NCBI GenBank assembly: GCA_047967505.1
Contig: CM106539.1
Source of the DNA: Dipteris shenzhenensis
Taxonomy: Eukaryota > Polypodiophyta > Polypodiopsida > Gleicheniales
Reading direction: 5' to 3' (one strand)
Length of the DNA stretch: 64,000 nucleotides
Part shown: positions 1 through 10,817 of the stretch, in pieces
How the letters are laid out: each line of letters begins with the position of its first letter
Position numbering within the stretch: position 1 is the stretch's first letter
Translations under genes and position numbers: made by a program
The notes under the pieces: model-generated
What the model saw: the letters and a program-made list of their open reading frames with translations, nothing else
The model's database searches: none
Told to the model about the DNA's origin: nothing

Positions 1-5
1 CAACA

Positions 6-848
6 GTGACACCTCATAAGGCCACATCCGATCTGCTCGCCAGCCTCAACAAACTATGCCTCATCTTGATTGAAAAGATTGACAGTTTGGAGGAAACAAA
101 TGTGGCTCTACTAGCTGAGAAAGCTCACGTGGATAAGACGCTAGCTGAAATAAAGAAGCAAGGAGGATTGGGAGAAGGAAAAAGCATGATGGGAAACTAT
201 GAAAACCAACCTCCAAGACAAGGTACATGCATTGAGAATTGAATTGCACCGACTGAAAGACATGAAAATGACTTCAGAGAGGGACTGCAAAGCCATGGAA
301 GAGCTTAAAACAGAAAATGCAATTCTCAAGAAAGAGATTGCAGCCATGCAGCCACCATGAATGGAAAGCATGCTGAATTTGTAAAACAGCTCACCAAGAG
401 GAAGGTGGAGATGCTTGAATGGACAGCACTGGTGAAAAAGGATAAACAGCCCCCAAGAAGAAGTTTATATCTGAGGCCTTGGAGGAAGAAAGAAAAGGAC
501 CAGCAAGGCATTAATGTTCTGCTAAGAGACCTATATGGCAGACACCCCCAATGGCAAATGCCAAAGGTTTGTTCCCCAAGATCGGTGTCAAGCTCACAGA
601 TGAGGCGGTTTAAGGTGGAGACACCAACAAGGCCATTGGTGATGAAACTCCGGACTGCAATGGACAGGTTTACCCTCATGAGCATGAGGGAAAGTTTGAA
701 AGGGACTAGGATATACTTGGATGATGACCTCACTTTCTTACAGCAAGAGCACCAAAGTGAGGGAATGGTACGCGTGATGGCAGCAAGAGAAGTAGGGAAA
801 TGCGTTGCCTACAGAGACGGTAAAGTGGCTATCCGAGAGAGTAGATAG
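6..848 (+). pseudogene. LINE-type ORF1-like protein, decayed
   Basis: A frameshifted + strand reading frame. The first part (6-356) is heptad-rich and highly charged (leucine-rich segments near 60-130 and 230-345), which predicts a coiled coil. The second part (357-848, 163 residues) begins with a basic segment, passes through a stretch resembling an RRM-like core ('NVLLRDL' near 515) and ends with a C-terminal domain containing 'RIYLDDDLT' (about 710) and 'AYRDGKVAIRE' (about 808). Coiled coil plus RRM-like plus small basic C-terminal domain is the layout of L1 ORF1p-type and related FP25K-like retroelement RNA-binding proteins. An endonuclease follows on the same strand, supporting a non-LTR retrotransposon. 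At least one frameshift separates the two parts. Family assignment is inference from motif pattern; there is no catalytic signature. Confidence 0.5.
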
Positions 849-879
849 GAAAGAAAATGAAGAAAGAAGATGGACAGCA

Positions 880-2286
880 CATGACAGTGTTGGTCCCATG
901 AGATAAGTGCACAAAATACAAGTGTGGAACTACAATGGTACCCGCTGGTCCGATCTAGGGGGTTTCTCAGCAACATACACCGATAGAGACATGATTTGCT
1001 ATGACGACACACATAGAGGGAGGGCTGCCCACAGTGACAGGATACACTTGGGAGTCAGCTCAAGATGAGGAGAGAGGGTGGGATATGAGGCTCTGGAGAA
1101 GTGGTAGTTATTTTTCGATCACATCTGAGGCAGTTCATATCCGTGATGCAGGAGGGCGAGCATGCACGCCACATGTGGGTACAAGTTCAGGCACCTAGCA
1201 CATGATCGATTTTCATTGCAGTATGCTGCTTCCCCCCAAACACATCATCATATGCGCATGAGGTCACCACAGAGGGTCACACGGGGATACCACAGAGTTC
1301 TCTAGGTAGGGAGAGATCCTTCTCATGAGTGACTTCAATACGTCTACACGGAGCCGACAGGTCGGCTTACTTGACTTCTAATCTAACCCCCTCAAAGTAC
1401 CTGAGATTGATCCAGTAGAGCTTGGGATAGCGAGGCACTCGAATGATACACCACAGGTCACAAGATATGGTCAACACTTGCTGGAGAATGGAGCAGTGCA
1501 TGAGTTGATCATATATAATGGCCTTCACATATGGCCGCAATACGGAGGGCTCACTTTTTTCCTACATGGTGGGGGGACAAGTACAATGGTCTACCTAATG
1601 GACTCTACTACCTTTGTGTCACAAGTACATGATCTCACAATCCCTCCTCCACTTGGTGTAGACCACACTTACCTGATATTCAGCATATCGATCACCATGC
1701 CAGCCACAAGACGGGACCCACCGGCTCCCGCCCGTCTTCAGATACACTTCAACCATGCCCTTAATAAGGTTTACATGAGCCACCTGCCCCATGAGCTAGC
1801 AACCCTCATTGGAGATGATGCAAACCTCGCCCCTGCTTCAGACACATCGATATCAGAGGTCCACGCTGCCGCTGTCAGATCCTTTCCCACGAATCGATCT
1901 ACACCACGTCCCCCAACTAGGAAGATGCCCAGAACTCATGGTATGACATGTGATGAGATCCCACCTCATACGCAAGCAGGCCTTAGAGCACCTCTCAACA
2001 CCTGAGGCACAGCAGATATCACCTCGTTTGACATGGCATAAGAGACGGACTTTCCTCTCCCACTGGATGGATGAGGTCAACAGTTCATTTCGAGGAGGTG
2101 ATCCCACTATTGGATGGGGACTTCTCTCTAAGGGTGAACCTACCATCCCCATCATATATCCACGCATCCAGCACCCGTATGCGACCTCACTCTTTAACGT
2201 TCCAATCCAGGCACCACCTGACATGTCATCTCTGCCTAGGCCCACCACATGTCACGAGCATACACAGCTCGTGGCCATGCTAGACT
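880..2286 (+). pseudogene. LINE-type EEP (APE-like) endonuclease, decayed
   Basis: Exonuclease-endonuclease-phosphatase fold fragment broken by frameshifts. The metal-binding/catalytic 'LLMSDFNT' (canonical GDFN) lies at about 1320-1345. The core continues through 'HELIIYNGLHIWP' (about 1500) to 'GVDHTYLIFSI' (about 1660-1690, the DH of the usual SDH motif). A basic linker with 'LIRKQALEHLSTPEA' (about 1960-2005) resembles the region after the endonuclease in plant LINE-like elements. This domain nicks target DNA for target-primed reverse transcription. No reverse transcriptase follows; the sequence runs straight into LTR-like sequence at about 2287, so the element is truncated. The longest open piece is 1478-2005. 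Identification of the endonuclease is firm; the exact LINE clade is not determined. Confidence 0.7.
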
Positions 2287-2287
2287 G

Positions 2288-2955
2288 CCACGCAGGCAGC
2301 TAGCTCAACAGCAACCATGCAGGCAACCACGTGGCCTACCACATCAGCAACTGCCACGTGGGACTGCCACGCAGTCAGCCAACAGATGCAAGACACGCAA
2401 GCAGCGCAGGACACGCAGGAAAGAGCAGCACCTGCCACATATCAGCGCTAACGTCAGCACCTGCCACGTGGCCAGTCAACTGCCCAACAGGGGTTGATGG
2501 ACCTGGAAAGCTCTGGTCGGCTCAGTAGCAACAGGAGTCGGCCATACTAGTCGGTCTATTTGGGACCCAGGGGGGCCTGTAAAAGGCAGCCCCTTGGCCT
2601 TCATTCCTCATCCCACATTCAGGCATTCCAGCCTTTACTCCAGCAGCCCCGTAGTAGACCAGCAGGGTAGCCTCAGCCTCTAGAGGGATCTATAATGAGG
2701 ATTCACCTCCTCTCCTCAGTATCTAGACTAGGACAATTTTGCAGTGAGGGTTCAGCCCCTTCATATAATTGTATTCATCAAAGGGCATTCATTATTCAGT
2801 TGTATCTATTCCTCTTCGGAGGCCCACTATGTTCACTCCCTCTGATTCTCCTACTCACATCCATAGCATCACTTTGTGTATTGAGTGCATTATTTTGCAG
2901 TTTGCAAATAGTGTTGAGCAGGAGAGGGAGTGAGTTGGTCTATCTCCGAAAAAAA
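2288..2955 (+). repeat. probable 5' LTR of E1
   Basis: This non-coding GC-moderate block lies directly upstream of the primer-binding site. It starts after the LINE fragment and ends in an A-rich run just before TGGTATCAGAGC. It contains three CACGTG hexamers in its first 190 bases and a 'CTGTAAAAGG' weak TATA-like stretch near 2577. The left edge is an estimate because no matching 3' LTR is visible. Confidence 0.5.
2328..2470. promoter_or_regulatory. three CACGTG (G-box) hexamers in LTR U3
   Basis: CACGTG occurs at 2328-2333, 2355-2360 and 2465-2470, each in a CCACGTGG or GCCACGTGG context. In plants this core is bound by bZIP and bHLH factors (G-box). Three copies within 143 bp in a presumed U3 region suggest a regulated LTR promoter; activity is inference. 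Confidence 0.4.
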
Positions 2956-2967
2956 TGGTATCAGAGC
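2956..2967 (+). other. primer-binding site, tRNA-iMet type
   Basis: TGGTATCAGAGC matches the plant LTR-retrotransposon primer site complementary to the 3' end of initiator-Met tRNA. It immediately follows an A-rich LTR end, marks the LTR/leader junction of E1 and fixes its + orientation. Confidence 0.8.
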
Positions 2968-3039
2968 TTCAGCTTTCTTTCCTGAGATAGGGAGGGTAAG
3001 TTTAGGGATAGTGGTCCAGACAAGATCAGGAAAGGATAC

Positions 3040-4300
3040 CATGAGCGCTAATGAGCAATCCAAAACAAGAGGGGAGGAGGGATCAAGTTCCAACCTCCCA
3101 ACACAGAAGAATCCTTCCATGTCTGCCATGACAGCCATGTTGCTGGCTATGATACAGTCCGAGCCTCCCTTCATCTGCATGACCTAGCTTTAGGAAGTAC
3201 GAGAAGTTCATGAGCAGGCCGCCAAAGAGTGCAAGAGGCTAGCTTGAGAGGCAAAAGAAGAACACGATTGGGAGGCTCGAGAAGCTGAGCGGGCAGCTCG
3301 GGAAGCAAAAGAAGAACGTGATCGAGCAGCTCGGGATGCAAAAGAAGAACGAAATCGAGAGGCCGAGTGAGCAGGTCAGGCAGCAAAAGAAGATCGCAAT
3401 TGAGAGGCTCCAAAAGCCGAGCAGGTAGCTCGGGAAGTAAAAGACGAAAGCGATCGAGAGCCTGGGGAAGCCAAAGAACTCCGGGACCACGAGGCTCAAG
3501 AGGCCAGGGAGCTCCGAGAACGTACCGCTGAAGAAGCGAACGAAGAACACGAGGGGCAGCTTCTCATTTCTCTACTCCGACCAGTGGGGGGAGAAAAGGA
3601 GAGACTTCCACCTCCAGTCAAGCCTTCCTTTTCGGGGAAGCTCAACTTCACAAGGTACGATGGTAAGCAGGAACCCTTAGTGTTGCTTTGTGGCTCAATA
3701 AGTTCAACAATTATTTATCAATGATGCCTACGAATGACAATGAGCGGTGCATCCTAGTATCCATGCACCTTACAGGCGAGGCGGTCACATGGTGGCTCAA
3801 GTGGCAGAAATACCACTATGACGCAGACAAGGAAACACCTCTTTACAGTTGGACAGAATTGGTGAAAGATCTTCAAACACAGTTCCTACCACCTCAGTAT
3901 CTGGACATGCTCTAGAGTCGATTCTACGAGCTACACCACGGGGACACCGAGTCAGTGAATCATTATGCCAATAAATTCACTCAAGTGTTTGTACAACTGC
4001 AGCTGGAGGACAATCATACGAGCTTGCTCAAAATTTCGAGCTCATGCACAAGGGTCAAGGACCCAAACAAGTCAATAGCAAGAAGCCCCTAGATTCTGCC
4101 GCTATAGATGTAGGGAAGAAATCCGACACAGGGCAACAGAAGACGAACTGGACGGCGAAAGATAACAACAGCTATGGAGGGTACTAGGACACAGCAGCCC
4201 AAGTGACCCAGGCCAAAGAAAACCGCTGCTTCTTTTGCCATGAGCAAGGGCACAAAAAGCAAGATTGCCCACATTTAAGAAGCAGCAAGCAGATGGATCC
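3040..4300 (+). pseudogene. gag of E1 (capsid plus CCHC knuckle), decayed
   Basis: The reading starts at an ATG about 70 bp after the primer site. Region 3190-3560 encodes a long, repetitive, highly charged helix in which Ala/Arg/Glu/Lys units such as 'AREAKEERDR' recur about every 12 residues, predicting a coiled coil. The capsid core follows (3670-4050), with 'LTGEAVTWWLKWQ' at about 3770 typical of retrotransposon gag. A stop interrupts after 'PPQYLDML'. A CCHC knuckle (C-x2-C-x4-H-x4-C, 'CFFCHEQGHKKQDC') lies at about 4232-4272. Gag would form the particle and bind RNA. Several stop codons make this copy non-functional. Confidence 0.7.
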
Positions 4301-4379
4301 ACATCAAGTGGTTGTTCTATAGCTTTGACTCTAGTCGAGACGACCTCAGTTTTCATAGAGGAGATCGAAGATCAGCAGG

Positions 4380-4720
4380 AGGGGGACTCTCAACAGTTTC
4401 CCAGGATGTTCCAATTCTACGGTCAGATCAGCGGCCAGAAAGTCCTCATTCTCGCCGATTCAAGGAGTTCCAAGGACATGATTTCTACCAGCCGCTCAGC
4501 GAGCCAAGTTGACTCTCACCCCATCAAATATCATCGCCTTGAATGGGGCATTCAAAGGACAGCAAGCGGAGAGCAACAAGGTGGCCTCAACAGCCACTCT
4601 CAAGATAGGAGGATGGGCTGATACTCGCACTTTCAAGGAAGCACCAACTCAAGCAGCGGACATCATCTTGGGAGCTCGATGGTGGCACCAGTTCAAAGTT
4701 CGCAAAGGCTATCAGAACTA
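4380..4720 (+). pseudogene. aspartic protease of E1, inactive
   Basis: This follows gag. 'ISGQKVLILADSRSSKDMI' at about 4425-4485 aligns with the retropepsin active-site region, but the D-S/T-G triad reads D-S-R, so the catalytic motif is destroyed. The hydrophobic strand 'ADIILGARWWHQF' at about 4656-4695 corresponds to the conserved ILG-x-x-W element downstream. A frameshift separates the two parts. Confidence 0.6.
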
Positions 4721-4899
4721 GGGTTTGGATCTCAAAATTCCATATCACGGGGGTAAGTTCATGGCTTGGCTAAAGGACACTTTCGCCCTTTGATTTTCAC
4801 AATCCAGATGGCACACAAGATTCGCAAGGGAGGAGAGGCATACATTGTCTATGTCAACGCAACCAGTACAAAAGTACCAGCCAGGACCCCCAAGCAGAA

Positions 4900-5560
4900 C
4901 ACTTTGCTTCAAAAGTACGAAGACATTTCTCTCACATCGAGCCTGCCTCCAACCTTACCACCGAGTTGGCTAGAGGACTGTCGTATTTGAGCAGTAGTTA
5001 GAGGAGTTGTTACACACTGGCTTTATCCACCCTAGTAACTCACCGTACACAACTTCAATCCTCTTTGTCAAGAAGGACAACTCAGCACGGATGTGTGTGG
5101 ATTACCGCTCACTGAGCAAGCTAACAATCAAGAGCAGATTTCCCATGCCTAGGGTTGACGACATCTTGGAGCACCTGAATGGAGCCACGATGTTCTCAAA
5201 GATTGATCTGAAGAGCAGGTACCATCAGATCCAGATTCATGAGCCAAATATTCAGAAGATGGCCTTCTGCACATAGGAATACTAGCATGAGTTCGTGGTG
5301 ATGCCCTTCGGTCTCACATAGGCACCCGCATCCTTCAACTGTATGATGCTCCAGATCTTCAAACCATCGATCGGAGTGTCTTTATGTTTCTAGACAACAT
5401 TCTGATTTTCTCAAAGGATCCAGCACAGCATGTAATGCACGTTCAGCAGGTTCTTCAACTTCTGAAGTACAACCAATTGCACATCAACACCAAGAAAAGT
5501 AATTTTTTCTTGGAGGAGATACATTATAGGGGTACGTCATCACTCCAACAGGTGTTCGCC
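4900..5560 (+). pseudogene. reverse transcriptase of E1, inactive
   Basis: Fingers/palm motifs include 'HPSNSPYTTSILFVKK' (about 5030), 'RMCVDYRSLSKLT' (about 5090) and 'FPMPRVDDIL' (about 5140), then 'ATMFSKIDLKSRYHQI' carrying the first catalytic Asp (about 5187). After a stop, 'VMPFGLT' (about 5300) and 'FLDNILIFSK' (about 5390) follow. The last is the catalytic Y-x-D-D box with the second Asp changed to Asn. Stops and a frameshift confirm decay. Confidence 0.75.
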
Positions 5561-6190
5561 TAGACCCATCCAAGGTGAAGGATGTAATGGAGTGGAAGGT
5601 ACCTTCCACAACTCAGGAGGTTCGAATGTTTATGGGCATTTGCCAGGCATATACGGGAAACATATCAAAGACTTGGCAAAAATTGCAGTTCCCATCACCA
5701 ACCTTTTACACGGAGTGAAGGCCAAGAAGCAGCCTATCACCTTTACTCTAGCAGCTCTTTTGGCCTTCGACCCCAACTCAAGGAGGTCTAGCATTGGCAC
5801 AATGGGATCAGCCCTTCGACATACGGACCGATGCCAGCGACTATGCCATTGAAGCAATTCTGGAGTAGAAAGGTCACCCAGCCGCATTCGAGGGACACAA
5901 GTTGACCACATACTCAGTCTATGACAAGGAGTTATGTGCAGTCATCCATGCCCTCAAGACATGGAAACATTTTCTCTATGGTCACAATTTCACAGTTCGC
6001 ACAGATCATCAAGCCTTGCAGTGGCTTCAGACCATGCCTGCCGCTCAGTGGTCCGATCGCCAGACCAGATGGAGCCAAACTTTTTAGCAACTTGGCAACA
6101 TGATCGAGTATCAGCCTAGAGAATGTTGTGGCAGATGCTCTTAGCAAAAGAGGCATGGTTACCTCCATTTCCATAGTATAGGAGTCTTCT
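5561..6190 (+). pseudogene. RT thumb and RNase H of E1
   Basis: Continuation of pol in several frames. The RNase H segment contains 'TTYSVYDKELCAVIHALKTWKHFL' (about 5905-5975) with the conserved Glu, and 'FTVRTDHQALQWLQ' (about 5990-6030) with the third catalytic Asp. 'MPAAQWSDRQTRW' and a 'NVVADALSKR' tail (about 6120-6150) end the domain. The same 'PAAQWSD' string occurs on the other strand at about 16.9 kb, so a related element is present there. Confidence 0.7.
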
Positions 6191-7455
6191 AATGAAAATA
6201 TGCACAACCAATACCATACGGCGGATCCAGATTTCCAGACACCATGGTACAAAGTCATGCTTAATGCACGCCCAAGCGATTATGCTATACATGACAGGTG
6301 GTTGTTCTTCAAAGGACGACTTTGTGTGTTGCTCTCTTACCGTGCTGCCATACTCCATAATATGCACAATTCTTCAACAAGCATACACAGAGGAGTCGTA
6401 GGCACTCTTGAGAAGATAGAACGTAAGTTTTTATGGCCTCATTAATGTAGTGATGTTTATCAGTATGTATCTCATTGCCAAGTGTGCTCGCAAGTGAAGG
6501 TATCCCACGGGAAGCTACCAGAATTACTCCAGCCCTTTGAGATTCCGGATTAGCCTTTTAAGCAGATTAGCATGGATTTTGTTAAACCCGAAGCAAGGGT
6601 GGGGTGGGCTTGAAAGAGAAGAAAAAGAAGTACCAGGAACACCATGTGCCTAACCATTGTGGACAGGTTTAGCAAGTTTGTGTGGCATGCCTCGTATCAT
6701 TGTCTCCGACAAGGATTCCAAATTCACTAGTCATTTTTTGAGAGCCCTGTTCAACAACTTTGGTACCAAGCTCAGTTTCTCCAACAGTTTTCATCTGCAA
6801 TCAGATGGCGAGACTGAAGTCCACAACCATTTCTAAAGTGCTATGTTGTAGATGCTCAGTCTCACTTGGAACAGTATCTACCCCTCGTTCAAGGGATCCT
6901 GAACGACACCCATTCTTCCAGCGTAAATCAACTCCAGATGAAGTAGCTTCCTACAAGACATCCAAGTCCCTTCTCACCAGGACATCCAAGAAGGAATACA
7001 AAGCCGATCATATCACAAAGACCTATGAGCAGATCATGGAGTCAGTTAAGGACTGCATTGCCAAAGCCTAGGAGACCTACCGAACGCAAGCCAACAAGCA
7101 CAGGCGTGACATGAGTTCCAAGGAAGGGCAATGGGTCTATCTTCGAATCGTGAAGAAATGTCTCAATCAGATTGGAAGGAAGTGCCCAAAGCTTTCTTAT
7201 CAGAGTTTTGGATCTTTTCCAATCATCAAGGTGGTGAATGATGTGGCCATGAATTTGTAGTTACCTTTGACATGGACCATGCATCCAAGTGTCATGGCTC
7301 AAACCATAGCACAAACCACACTCCGAGATGTGTAGTAGCCTGAAATTGTTGATAAGGTCGAGATTGTGGAACCGGAGCAGATTTTACTTCATCAGTTCAA
7401 AAGAGAATTAGGCAATCGACAACACTTGTATGCAATCAAGTTCAAGCATAGGTAA
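6191..7455 (+). pseudogene. integrase of E1 with chromodomain-like tail
   Basis: An HHCC-type zinc region spans about 6350-6490 ('SHCQVCSQVK'). The DDE core shows 'ISMDFV' (first Asp, about 6570), 'MPRIIVSDKDSKFTSHF' (second Asp, about 6690-6740) and 'LQSDGETEVHNH' (Glu, about 6800-6830). The C-terminal part runs to about 7300, and 7340-7455 reads 'EIVDKVEIVEPEQILLHQF...YAIKF', resembling a chromodomain of the chromovirus branch. Multiple stops. Assignment to integrase is firm; the chromodomain is tentative. Confidence 0.65.
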
Positions 7456-9798
7456 CACGACCACAGCCACGATCACTCCTGGAAATCCAGACCTGCATGC
7501 AAGCACAAACAATCGATCGTGGAACCACAAAGAGAGGCAAAGGCATGCTCACCACCCCAACCATGATGCTCACACGTAGAATCGGAGCATCCTCCCCAGT
7601 CACAGGCTGGGCTCCAAGCATGAACATCTACATTCAACTAGTCCACAACCTCCTGGCATTGGATGGACAAAAGCAGTAGAGCCCAATCCGCCTTCACAGC
7701 CACCCTCATCCACGTTTAAGACAACAGAACACCACCATCAGAAGGCAAAAGGCATTCATTGAAACTCCTTGACTCTACACACCTTCTAATACAACTCATA
7801 CACTAGCTACATTTTCCTCTGGAAGCCTAACAACCTCAGAAAGAAACTCTATGATTCTAGACTACAATCGGCCAGTCTTCTTCTTGCAAGATCCACGATC
7901 ATGTATGGCGACAATCACAAGAGCTCCTTCTTCGACCAACAGTATGTCATCTTCATTTTGGAATTGCACCTTTGGACTCCATGAAGCCCAGTATTTTAAG
8001 CCAACTACTGCCCGTAGTCTCGCCGTCACAACAAGGTCTCTTTCCATAATCTACAACAAGCACTCGACTTGTTGCTATTGCCGATCATGCACTACATCTT
8101 TATAAGCTATGCATGGAGCTATACACAGCCATCTATGGCGCCCACGACCTCCATCACAAAGCTCCCGCTCTCTTGCTCGCAGAAATGATATCACCGCCAT
8201 GCCTCTCTGTCGCTATGATCCTCCAACCACGACCAATTTCTACTGCCACTCAGTTGTCAAGCTCCTCTCCCTTCCAAAAGCATCAGCCCACCTAGATAGC
8301 ATCGCCACAGCTCCATCCAACTCTGTAGTAACACCTTAGACCGATTATCTCTTGCATGATAGATCCTCACGTCTTCTAGACAATAGGTGATCGCAGCTTC
8401 TCTAACACCTGGAGCTCTTGTCTCGTGATGTCCAAGGTTCTCCAAGCCTCAAGAAATTGCTACAACGTCTGAGATCCTCCCTTGCGCATTGATTCTTCTA
8501 ATAAGCACCTTTAGTAGAGCTACGGCCTGACCTCCTGTAGCTTCTCTTCTACTCACAGTGCTTACGGAGTTGTAGTTCGCCACAACCTGAAATCAATCGC
8601 CCATCACCTCGAGTCCCTCAACTCCTTGGCTCTCAATCCTTTTCCATCAGCCCACGACAGTCCTGTTGTCCACACCAAGCTCCTTTGAGGGATTCCCCAC
8701 TCTCGTGTACCCCCAGCCCAATCCCCCCTGTCGCCCAACTATGCCTTCACGAGATCGTCCTTCTCCCCAGACTCTCCATTCGGTAAGCTTCATGCCACAT
8801 GCCTATATGGTGGAATACGACCTGCAGTAGCAACGCTCTCTGCCAGCCCAAGGCCTCTCTGTGTACGTGACTTCTAGCAAGCCTCCCTCTCTGTCGCCTG
8901 AAGTCCTCCGGGTGCCCACGATCCCTTCATGAACTCACAGTTCCGCTCCCCCCACTAGACCGTCGGATACTCGTCCTTGCCCACACAGTCCTCGTAGCCT
9001 CACAGCTTCTCTTCCCCTCATGGAGCGCGCGCCGCCCTCCCTTTTCCTCAGCTCCTTCTCATGAGCTTCCTCCTCCCCGTTCGGTAGAGATCCCCCAGCT
9101 CTTGGAGTAGCATCGCCTCCCTATTCCGGAGCTTCCAGACCATTGCCACCCTCCTGCAAGCTCACCGAACCACCTAGCTCTCCCTCAAGCAATATCTACG
9201 TCACTCCTCTCCTTCATGATGAAACTCATCATCTTCTTCTCTCCTGCTCACCACAGAGCACCCCGACCTCTGGCCTTCCCGGTCCTCCTTCCTCTCGCTG
9301 CCTCTCAACTCCCTTTTTCTTCTCTGTGAGCCCATGATCACCTTCTCGAATTCTCCTGCCAGCTGCCATCTCCATCTACGTCCAGCTCGTCAACTAGAAG
9401 CCTCCCTTCATCCTCACGTAGCCACATTTGTATGCATGTCTATTTTATTATAGCCACGTCATCACCTTATTTTCCACCACTCTTCCACCCTTCCTTCAAA
9501 TTTTATACCAAGGCCATTGATGCCCAAAATCCCATCCTTTAACACACCAATGCATGCCACAAGCGCTTAGCATCTAATCGCCCACTGACCATCCACATAT
9601 GATGAACACAATCCCGATCCCATGGATTTACAAGGCAACCACGACAAAAAAATGCTCATGCCCTCACACAAAAAGAACTCGGGACAACCATGAAAGCTGT
9701 ATGCCATCCCACAACAAAACCCCGTCATACTCTGGATACCATGCTCTGGATTATCCTGCTGCAACCACACTGCACTTCATTATCTCCCAGAAGTCCCT
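7456..9798. other. no gene recognised; C-rich sequence
   Basis: 2.3 kb of C/T-rich sequence with only short ORFs. No domain, LTR or terminal repeat was recognised. Fragments near 9650-9790 could be degenerate copia pol because they lie directly upstream of a recognisable copia tail, but they carry no diagnostic motif. Confidence 0.5.
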
Positions 9799-10202
9799 GT
9801 GGAAGTATCTACCATTTCAAGAAAGTATATCATCAGTGTGGAGTCCGTCATGAGGGTGTCCACACCCCAAAGCCACCACCAACTAGCTATGCACTCACCC
9901 AGCAACATGCAACGAGTGAAAAACATTTTTTCATTTTTATCCACACAGCGTCCCATACCACCAGGAGGCGCTCATGACTACGCCAAGAATCCAAGCTATG
10001 CTAGAAAGCAAGTGCACATCCGCAACACGATCCAGGATCCAAACCAGCAAGGAAGACCTAGGCCTGCTCTGACTTGCATTAATGGAAACTGAACTGGAGC
10101 TGATCTACTGTCCAATCGCCGACAATCTATCACATGTATTCACGAAGGCACTCCCACATGAGCAGATGGAACTTCTCATTTTGTGCATGGGGTTCGGCCC
10201 AT
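9799..10202 (+). pseudogene. Ty1/copia pol C-terminus (RT tail and RNase H)
   Basis: 'MRVSTPQSHHQLAMHSPS' at about 9850-9905 matches the RT-RNase H junction of copia elements. 'YAKNPSYARKQVHIRN' (about 9978-10025) matches the conserved A-x-NP-x-x-H-x-R-x-KHI region of copia RNase H. From 10085, 'ELELIYCPIADNLSHVFTKA' then 'LPHEQMELLILCMGF' matches the end of copia polyproteins, with the stop TAG at about 10200. It is internally deleted and frameshifted. The polypurine tract and LTR follow at once, as expected for a copia 3' end. Confidence 0.75.
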
Positions 10203-10213
10203 AGCGGTGTCAT

Positions 10214-10223
10214 TGAGAGGGGG
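10214..10223 (+). other. polypurine tract of copia element
   Basis: TGAGAGGGGG lies immediately before the LTR start TGTTAGAAG and a few bases after the pol stop. This is the plus-strand primer site position in copia elements. Confidence 0.75.
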
Positions 10224-10505
10224 TGTTAGAAGTCAATGTCTCCCACCTGTGAACCACATTGGGGGGCATCTGATTGTGAGGGGGAGAGATCGTGGAGGGA
10301 GCTACGTGGGCTGCAGCAGGGCAGTATGGGCTGCATATCAGGCCACCTGGGCCGGCTGTAGGCGCAGCTGCAACAAGGAGCAGAACCCCCGGGCAGCCCC
10401 TATTTATAGGCTGCCCAACAGGGTCAGCCAAGTCATACCTAGCTGGTTGGCCCAGCCCTAGAGAACCGACTAGGGGGTCAGCCAGTTCAGGGGGCTGCCT
10501 GCCCC

Positions 10506-10513
10506 CTATATAA
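10506..10513 (+). promoter_or_regulatory. TATA box in copia LTR
   Basis: CTATATAA lies about 280 bp into the LTR, in a C-rich context. It is about 170 bp upstream of the AATAAA at 10679, consistent with transcription starting near 10540. Confidence 0.6.
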
Positions 10514-10678
10514 CCCCCCCTTCCCCCCTCACTTTCCCAATCAAGTACTAAAGCCTCTCCAGCAGGCAGCACACCATATAGGACGAGTGATCAAGAGTTT
10601 CTCAGCAGCCTCTTGCCCAGTCCCTTTGCTGGATGATTGTGCTCACCATGAGCTTGTTTTGCCCACATCTTGTGGATG

Positions 10679-10684
10679 AATAAA
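10679..10684 (+). terminator. polyadenylation signal in copia LTR
   Basis: AATAAA within 'GATGAATAAATCTG', downstream of the LTR TATA box and followed by T-rich sequence. It fits the R region 3' end. Confidence 0.5.
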
Positions 10685-10817
10685 TCTGAGTTTTCTCTCT
10701 CTATTCTATTTGTTGCTTGGTGAGGTTGTAAAGATGAGATCATTGTGTTGAGCAGCGTTGAAGGTTATCTGTCGCGTGTGTGGGGATTGAGTCATTCTTT
10801 CTTCCTTTTACAACACA

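Larger units (their letters stand above)
2288..7455 (+). mobile_element. Ty3/gypsy element E1, + strand, decayed
   Basis: The order is LTR-like sequence, initiator-Met primer site (2956), gag with CCHC knuckle, protease remnant, RT, RNase H, integrase, and an integrase tail resembling a chromodomain. This is the canonical Ty3/gypsy order. Numerous stop codons and frameshifts in every domain make it a fossil. The 5' boundary is set where LINE coding similarity stops and is uncertain. No 3' LTR could be recognised downstream of 7455. Confidence 0.75.
10224..10817 (+). repeat. 3' LTR of Ty1/copia element
   Basis: Starts with TGTTAGAAG after the polypurine tract and ends in an ACAACA(CA) terminus near 10815-10817. 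It contains a TATA box (10506-10513) and a polyadenylation signal (10679-10684), giving a U3-R-U5 layout. No 5' partner LTR was found in the window, so the exact end is uncertain by a few bases. Confidence 0.7.

Noticed and set aside
7456-9798. A C-rich protein-coding gene
   Set aside because: Short frames in several phases, no splice-consistent long frame and no recognisable domain.
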